DNA of 34,164 nucleotides. Origin: CAG-533 sp964589375. Its GTDB lineage: Bacteria; Bacillota_I; Bacilli_A; RF39; UBA660. A program made the translations under genes and the position numbers. Location: the NCBI GenBank assembly GCA_964589375.1, contig CAZPSA010000008.1:1-34164 (forward strand), given 5' to 3'. Under the pieces are notes generated by a model that ran no database searches, was not told the DNA's origin, and saw only the letters and a program-made list of their open reading frames with translations. How positions within the stretch are numbered: the first letter of the stretch is position 1; every line of letters starts with the position of its first letter. Below, piece after piece: positions 29,613 through 34,164 of this stretch.

Positions 29613-29618
29613 TATTTT

Positions 29619-31172
29619 TTATTCTAATAAAGATGCTACCTTATCTTTATACTCATCTAATTTAGCTTTATAATTATCTATTTCTAATTTAAGCCCATCG
29701 ATTTCAGCTTTTTGATTTTGAATTATATTATTTAGCTCTTCATTTTCTTTATAAAGACTATCATTTAAATAATTTTCACTATTAAAGCCCTCATTATTAA
29801 TAAATTTCTCCCTATTTTCTTTCATAATTTCAATATTATTTTCACTAGTTATAATATCTATCCTAATATAATTTAACCTACTATAATCATAGAATTTATT
29901 CTCTTTTAAATTACTTAAAACAATTTTTAATAAATACTTAAATTCCTTTACATCTTTATACATATAAGATAAATAAAACTCACTATTATTCTTAATTAAA
30001 TCAACATCATTAAAATTTTGATAATACCAAAGTTTAACATTTACCTTTTTATTTAACGTATCATCACCTATATAATTAAGAACAACGTAATAATTCTCAT
30101 CAAGGAAAAACATATCTTCGTTAAAATCATAAGAATACTCTTTTAACTTTATTTCCGCTTTTGGAGCATCATCTAAAATATTAACCCGACTAACTTCAAT
30201 CACAATTAAACCTGAAGATAATCCCACTCCCAAAATACCAACAATTAAAGTAATAAACATTCTCTTATAATTATTATGCTTATTATTTAAAACATTATAT
30301 AAATATTCAATAACCAAGATATCCAACACTATTAAAAAATTAATAAGTAAGAATATCCCAAAAAAACTTATACTATTAAATAATAAATAAAAATCAACTG
30401 CTAAAGCAAATCCCAATATAATTAGAAATATTATGAAAGGTATAATCATAAATACTAAACCTATCTTAATAAAAAACATTATAACACTACCTAAAAATTT
30501 AAATAAAGGACTAATTACTTTCGGTTTATAAGTAAAATTCTTAGTATCATTAACTTCATTTTTATCTTCAACTATATTCTTATCTTCTTTATTACTTTCA
30601 TTTTCTTCTTTAACTATATTCTCTTGAAAAGTATCCTTTTTATCCAAAAAACCAATTTTAAAAATATATAATACAAGAAAAATACTTAAAACATAATAAA
30701 CTACATTACTAATTATAATAACTAATATCGTAATAAAATTCATTATCTTTGATTTATCTAAAAATAAATAATTGAACTGATCAAAAAATGATAACATTAA
30801 CATCTTAATTGCCTTTAAGAAAATAAAAAGAACAAATCCCGTTAATAATAACTTTACAAAATCTTTAAAATTAATCCTAGTAAAATAATTATATGTCTTA
30901 TTAATATAGTCTAAAAAACTATCAAGTAATACTGCCGTATAATTTTTCTTTTCACTTTTATTAAGATTAACCTTTAAGTTATCATTAGTTAATTCTTCTA
31001 AGGTACAATTAAATATTTTACATATTCCCAAAAGTTTATCCATCTCTGGATATGTTTGCCCACTTTCCCATTTTGATACTGACTGCCTAGTAACTGCTAG
31101 TAAATCAGCAAGCTGTTCTTGAGACATTTTACTATCTTTTCTCAATTTTTGAAGTTTTTCATTAAAACTCAT
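29619..31172 (-). CDS. XRE-family HTH regulator fused to a polytopic membrane sensor with coiled-coil tail
   Basis: A 517-residue protein. Residues 1-65 form a Cro/C1 helix-turn-helix (KMSQEQLADLLAVTRQSVSKWESGQTYPEMDKLLGICKIF). Several hydrophobic helices follow (about 105-128, 140-172, 225-290, 305-330), with an acidic Lys/Glu/Asn-rich cytoplasmic loop (about 180-213). After the last helix an extracytoplasmic domain of about 190 residues ends in a heptad-rich coiled coil (ELNNIIQNQKAEIDGLKLEI). This layout suggests DNA binding controlled by an outside or membrane signal. The target is unknown. An AGGTGG ribosome-binding site precedes the ATG. It converges with the ZIP gene, their ends being only 6 bp apart. 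Confidence 0.85.
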   Translation of the reverse strand: MSFNEKLQKLRKDSKMSQEQLADLLAVTRQSVSKWESGQTYPEMDKLLGICKIFNCTLEELTNDNLKVNLNKSEKKNYTAVLLDSFLDYINKTYNYFTRINFKDFVKLLLTGFVLFIFLKAIKMLMLSFFDQFNYLFLDKSKIMNFITILVIIISNVVYYVLSIFLVLYIFKIGFLDKKDTFQENIVKEENESNKEDKNIVEDKNEVNDTKNFTYKPKVISPLFKFLGSVIMFFIKIGLVFMIIPFIIFLIILGFALAVDFYLLFNSISFFGIFLLINFLIVLDILVIEYLYNVLNNKHNNYKRMFITLIVGILGVGLSSGLIVIEVSRVNILDDAPKAEIKLKEYSYDFNEDMFFLDENYYVVLNYIGDDTLNKKVNVKLWYYQNFNDVDLIKNNSEFYLSYMYKDVKEFKYLLKIVLSNLKENKFYDYSRLNYIRIDIITSENNIEIMKENREKFINNEGFNSENYLNDSLYKENEELNNIIQNQKAEIDGLKLEIDNYKAKLDEYKDKVASLLE

Positions 31173-31251
31173 TTTTCCACCTCTTTCACGAAGAAATATA
31201 CATTGAAACCAAGTTGCAATCTACCAAATTTAAGTTTATTATTGTTAATTA

Positions 31252-31911
31252 TTAGTTGCATTTAGGAAAAATATTATTAAATTCTTTAGGAACATTAGTT
31301 TTTAAAACTATTTTATCATTAGTAACTGGATGATTAAATTCTAAATAATAAGCATGAAGACCTAATCTATTTATCGGATTTTTGATACTACCATATTTTT
31401 TGTCACCAATAATAGGATGATTAATACTACTTAATTGAATTCTAATTTGATTTTTTCGCCCAGTTTTAATTTCAATATCAAGTAATGAATAATTCTTATT
31501 TGCTATTAATGGAACATACATAGTAATTGCTAACTTAGCTCCCTTCTCATCCTTACTTATATACGTTAAATTAGTACTTGTTTCTTTCAAATAAGAACGT
31601 ATTACTCCCTCCCTCTTTACTTCTTTTTCCACCACCGCATAATATTTCCTAATAACATTTTCCCAATTATCCTGGAAAGCAATTTTAACATCTTGATTTT
31701 TAGCAAGAATAATAAGACCACTAGTATCTTTATCTAATCTATGAACTATAAAACACCTTTGATTTTTCTTATGCAAGTAATCATAAACCATTGAATATAA
31801 GTTTTTATCATTATCTAAAGACTTAATGGTTAAAAGTTTACATGGCTTATTAATAATAATAAAATACTTATCTTCATAAACTATATCTAATCTATTTTGT
31901 TTCTTTTTCAT
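31252..31911 (-). CDS. RluA-family pseudouridine synthase without S4 domain
   Basis: A 219-residue RNA pseudouridine synthase. The catalytic motif is CFIVHRLDKDTSGLIILAKNQ, with FIIINKPCKLLTI upstream and IKTGRKNQIRIQLSSINHPIIGDKKYG downstream, then RLGLHAYYLEFNHPVT. It lacks the N-terminal S4 domain of the RluD-like enzyme at 18530-19426 and so resembles short RluA/TruC-type members. Its target uridine (rRNA or tRNA) cannot be read from sequence. No strong ribosome-binding site is seen before the ATG at 31911, so the start is less certain. Confidence 0.88.
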   Translation of the reverse strand: MKKKQNRLDIVYEDKYFIIINKPCKLLTIKSLDNDKNLYSMVYDYLHKKNQRCFIVHRLDKDTSGLIILAKNQDVKIAFQDNWENVIRKYYAVVEKEVKREGVIRSYLKETSTNLTYISKDEKGAKLAITMYVPLIANKNYSLLDIEIKTGRKNQIRIQLSSINHPIIGDKKYGSIKNPINRLGLHAYYLEFNHPVTNDKIVLKTNVPKEFNNIFPKCN

Positions 31912-32008
31912 TAAATATCATATTTCAGAACTTAAAATGTCCATAATACTATTTTCTCTTAAGTTCCATTTTCTCCTTTACTAAAATATAAAAGCAGCTT
32001 AACACTGC

Positions 32009-32647
32009 CTATCCTTCAAATTTCGCATCTATATAATAAATTGGTCTTCCCTCTTTAAAATATTGCTTTTCATAATTTGTCATTACATTTTTAATATTTC
32101 TTTCATCATTATTAAGATCTAAACTAACCTTATTAAAAACATACCAATAATTAGATAAAGTCTCAATTGAATAAGCAAATAACCCCTTATTATCAGTTTT
32201 AAGAATAATATGCTTATGTTTCTTAAAAATTTTATCATATAATCTTAAATAACTTTCATGAGTAAAACGCTTATTTTCATCAATTCTTTTTGGCCATGGT
32301 TCAGAAAAAGTCAAATAAATTGTATCTATTTCTTTACCAAATATCTTATCAATTTCTCTAGCATCAATATTTATAAGTTTTAGATTATTTAATTTCAAAC
32401 TTTTTAAATTATTAACAGCCATTACCATTTGAGAACTATTTATTTCTAAACCAATAAAATTTTGATTAGGATTTTGTTTTGCCATTTCAATAATAAAATC
32501 CCCACGTCCCATTCCTAATTCTAAGTTGATAGGATTTTTATTACCAAACAAATCATGCCACTTATTTTTATATTTCATGGCGTTATTAACAACATAAGGC
32601 GAGTTTTCCACAATAAAATCTGCATCTTTAATTTTAATATATTCCAT
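32009..32647 (-). CDS. trmB: tRNA (guanine-N7-)-methyltransferase
   Basis: A 212-residue SAM-dependent methyltransferase making m7G46 in the tRNA variable loop. The SAM motif is LELGMGRGDFIIEMAKQNP, followed by FIGLEINSSQMVMAVN and the family signature YLTFSEPWPKRIDENKRFTHESYL. ILKTDNKGLFAYSIETL and the C-terminal MTNYEKQYFKEGRPIYYIDAKF are also typical. The ATG at 32647 has AAGGAG at 8-nt spacing; a GTG three codons upstream would be too close to that site. A TATAAT -10 (complement of 32666-32671) lies just upstream, giving a very short leader. Confidence 0.95.
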   Translation of the reverse strand: MEYIKIKDADFIVENSPYVVNNAMKYKNKWHDLFGNKNPINLELGMGRGDFIIEMAKQNPNQNFIGLEINSSQMVMAVNNLKSLKLNNLKLINIDAREIDKIFGKEIDTIYLTFSEPWPKRIDENKRFTHESYLRLYDKIFKKHKHIILKTDNKGLFAYSIETLSNYWYVFNKVSLDLNNDERNIKNVMTNYEKQYFKEGRPIYYIDAKFEG

Positions 32648-32732
32648 AAATTTCACTCCTTCTTCATTATAACATGGAAACTACTTTAGATAAAGTCCGC
32701 TTAACAGCATATCAATACAATTGATTATTACT

Positions 32733-32758
32733 AAAAAAACTACTAATTAAAGTAGTTT
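32733..32758 (-). terminator. trpS: Terminator of trpS
   Basis: On the minus strand AAACTACT (complement of 32751-32758) pairs with AGTAGTTT (complement of 32737-32744) around a 6-nt loop, followed by a T-run. The stem contains the last trpS codons and the TAG stop. Confidence 0.85.
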
Positions 32759-33786
32759 AACTTCATCGCCTTCTTTACCTCATTTAAAGTCTCTTGAGCT
32801 ACCTTTTTAGCTTTAATAGTTCCTTCTTTCAATATTTCATAAACCTTTTCAGGATTTTGCGCTAGAATAATTCTTCTTTCTCTTATTGGCTTTAACTCAT
32901 CTTCTAAAACTTCATAAAGAAATTTTTTAATCTTAACATCGCCTAATCCACCTCTAGTATAATGAGCCTTTAATTCATCCAAATTATTATATTCTGGTAA
33001 AAACTTAGCAAATGAGTTTGATTTAACAAAAACATCTAAATAAGTAAAAACCACATTTCCTTCCACTTTGCCTGGATCATCTACCTTAATATGATTAGGA
33101 TCAGTATACATACTAAATACTTTCTTTTTTAATTCTTCACTACTATCTTTTAAATAAATACAATTTTGAAGAGATTTACTCATTTTAGAATTACCATCAA
33201 TCCCAATAAGGCGACTTTCAGCTTTATTTTTAGGAATTACAGCTTCTGGTAAAGTTAAAGTTTCACCATAAATACTATTAAATTTACGAACTATCTCCCT
33301 AGTTTGTTCAATCATTGGAAGTTGATCATCACCAACTGGTACTACAGTAGCATTAAATGCCGTTATATCAGCAGCTTGACTTACAGGATAAATTAAAAAT
33401 CCGGCCGGTATACTATCTTCCATTTTTTTCTGACTAATTTCCGCTTTAACAGTTGGATTACGATATAATCTTGATACAGTAACTAAATTCATGTAATAGT
33501 ATGTTAATTCAGTTAATTCTGAGATTTCTGATTGAATAAAAAATGTAACTTTATTAGGATCTAAACCAATTGCTAAATAATCAAGCGCCACTTCTAAAAT
33601 ATTTTCCTTAACTTTTTGAGGATTTTCAAAATTATCAGTTAACGCTTGTGCATCAGCTAAGAATATATACATTTCATCATAATTTCCTTCATTTTGTAAT
33701 TTTAAACGATTTCTCAATGTGCCTACATAGTGTCCAATATGAAGTGGACCAGTTGGTCGATCTCCACTTAGTATAACTTTTTTCAT
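32743..33786 (-). CDS. trpS: Tryptophanyl-tRNA synthetase
   Basis: A 347-residue class I aminoacyl-tRNA synthetase charging tRNA-Trp. The HIGH motif is GPLHIGHYVG and the KMSKS motif is DGNSKMSKSLQN. DQLPMIEQTREIVRKFN and YPVSQAADITAFNATVVPVG are typical of TrpRS. The ATG at 33786 has GGAGGAG about 8 nt upstream; the in-frame ATG five codons earlier overlaps that ribosome-binding site. Expression should be governed by the T-box riboswitch at 33816-34060, which senses uncharged tRNA-Trp. A terminator follows immediately. Confidence 0.96.
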   Translation of the reverse strand: MKKVILSGDRPTGPLHIGHYVGTLRNRLKLQNEGNYDEMYIFLADAQALTDNFENPQKVKENILEVALDYLAIGLDPNKVTFFIQSEISELTELTYYYMNLVTVSRLYRNPTVKAEISQKKMEDSIPAGFLIYPVSQAADITAFNATVVPVGDDQLPMIEQTREIVRKFNSIYGETLTLPEAVIPKNKAESRLIGIDGNSKMSKSLQNCIYLKDSSEELKKKVFSMYTDPNHIKVDDPGKVEGNVVFTYLDVFVKSNSFAKFLPEYNNLDELKAHYTRGGLGDVKIKKFLYEVLEDELKPIRERRIILAQNPEKVYEILKEGTIKAKKVAQETLNEVKKAMKLNYFN

Positions 33787-33815
33787 ATTTTTCTCCTCCA
33801 TCTTATTTAAATTAT

Positions 33816-34060
33816 TTAAAAAACCCTTATTCCATTTAGGATAAGAGTTATTTTCTTATTTTTTATGCCACCTACAATGTACAATCATACATTTGTTATT
33901 TGATAACGGTTAACTACCGAAGCAGCCTACTTTAATAATAATTTCAGTGCTCATTCATAAGCCCATTTCTGTAAAACTCTTTTATGATATTTCCATCAGC
34001 AATCACTTTCTTTAAAAATCATTTTACATACTTTTCTTAATCAACAATTTAAATAAGTAT
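33816..34060 (-). promoter_or_regulatory. T-box riboswitch of trpS (tryptophan-specific)
   Basis: A leader of about 270 nt between a strong promoter and trpS. On the minus strand the T-box core reads GTAGGTGGCA (complement of 33866-33875). Its UGGC would pair with the GCCA end of an uncharged tRNA with discriminator G, as in tRNA-Trp. Upstream, a segment GTGATTGCTGATGGAAAT resembles the stem I distal loop. AGAAATGGGC then offers a UGG tryptophan specifier (complement of 33963-33965) followed by a purine. A terminator hairpin (AACTCTTAT with ATAAGGGTT, complement of 33822-33849) with a T-run precedes the ribosome-binding site, so control is by transcription antitermination. The core is degenerate compared with AGGGTGGNACCGCG, and the specifier assignment is by eye. 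Confidence 0.85.
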
Positions 34061-34066
34061 ACTTGT

Positions 34067-34095
34067 ATTATATAGTAATGAAAAGACCTTGTCAA
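34067..34095 (-). promoter_or_regulatory. trpS: Sigma-A promoter of the trpS T-box leader
   Basis: On the minus strand consensus TTGACA (complement of 34090-34095) and consensus TATAAT (complement of 34067-34072) are 17 bp apart. This is the most perfect vegetative promoter in the window. Confidence 0.92.
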
Positions 34096-34121
34096 CTTAT
34101 TACAAATGGAGTATGATTAAT

Positions 34122-34138
34122 TTGTGATAATGTCTTAA
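34122..34138 (+). repeat. Direct repeat copy 1 at right edge
   Basis: TTGTGATAATGTCTTAA matches 14 of 17 positions of 34147-34163, 25 bp start to start. It may belong to an element end beyond the window. Confidence 0.5.
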
Positions 34139-34146
34139 GTATTAAC

Positions 34147-34163
34147 TTGCGAAAATGTCTCAA
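34147..34163 (+). repeat. Direct repeat copy 2 at right edge
   Basis: TTGCGAAAATGTCTCAA, the second copy, runs to one base from the window end. No transposase is visible inside the window. Confidence 0.5.
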
Positions 34164-34164
34164 T

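Noticed and set aside
33991..33997. TGG in GATGGAAAT as the T-box specifier codon
   Set aside because: Its surroundings resemble the stem I distal loop of T-boxes; the TGG in AGAAATGGGC further downstream is in the better position and is followed by a purine.
1..34164. Mycoplasma-type reading of TGA as tryptophan
   Set aside because: TGA ends genes at coupled ATGA junctions (for example near 2630 and 13732), so it is a stop.
1..34164. CRISPR array or complete prophage/transposon
   Set aside because: No regularly spaced repeats, cas genes, transposase, integrase or phage structural genes are visible; only the short repeats at the right edge hint at an element outside.

Overview
The window is very AT-rich DNA from an endospore-forming Firmicute. 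The standard bacterial code applies: TGA is a real stop at several translationally coupled ATGA junctions, which argues against a Mycoplasma-type code. The spore genes, anaerobic class III ribonucleotide reductase, T-box leader, ScpAB, RNase J and LexA together suggest an anaerobic, probably gut-associated and uncultivated member of the Bacilli/Erysipelotrichia side of the phylum. That placement is an inference from gene content; no rRNA gene is present.

Layout, left to right. (1) 1-5.5 kb: a partial XRE-type membrane regulator, tRNA-Thr, and a tight lipid operon (plsC-like, acyl-AMP ligase, plsC-like) with folD at its end, then mscL. (2) 5.5-11.7 kb: tRNA-Arg, then a four-gene anaerobic dNTP operon read leftward: a degenerate NrdD paralogue, nrdG, nrdD fused to a glutaredoxin-like domain, and trxB. 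A roughly 600-bp gene-free, homopolymer-rich stretch lies upstream of it. (3) 12.2-18.5 kb: tRNA-Gln and tRNA-Leu, scpAB with an unknown membrane protein, miaB, an SOS divergon (lexA and a 51-residue membrane peptide sharing two LexA-box-like sites), a rhomboid protease and a TspO-like protein. (4) 18.5-26.8 kb: rluD, lspA, then a compact sporulation island: ylmC/ymxH-like, sigG, sigE, spoIIGA, spoVAE, spoVAD, spoVAC, sigF, spoIIAA and an unknown exported protein. (5) 27-34.2 kb: rnjA, a ZIP transporter, an XRE-membrane regulator, a RluA-type pseudouridine synthase, trmB, and trpS under a tryptophan T-box riboswitch.

The most interesting part is the sporulation island. Sigma-F, -E and -G, the sigma-E protease and a minimal SpoVA set lie within about 5 kb. 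Perfect Spo0A boxes sit in front of both spoIIAA and spoIIGA, and forespore-type promoters sit in front of spoVAC and sigG. However, spoIIAB, which encodes the anti-sigma-F kinase and normally lies between spoIIAA and sigF, is absent. SpoIIAA has also lost its phospho-acceptor serine (Asp-Ser-Ser-Gly has become Asp-Lys-Tyr-Gly), and sigma-F is unusually divergent. This suggests sigma-F is controlled differently from the Bacillus partner-switching paradigm.

Other notable points are the cysteine-poor NrdD pseudoenzyme leading the nrd operon, the NrdD-glutaredoxin fusion with a cysteine-rich linker next to trxB, the SOS-controlled small membrane peptide, and a PlsC-like protein carrying an inserted segment with two SHOCT-like repeats.
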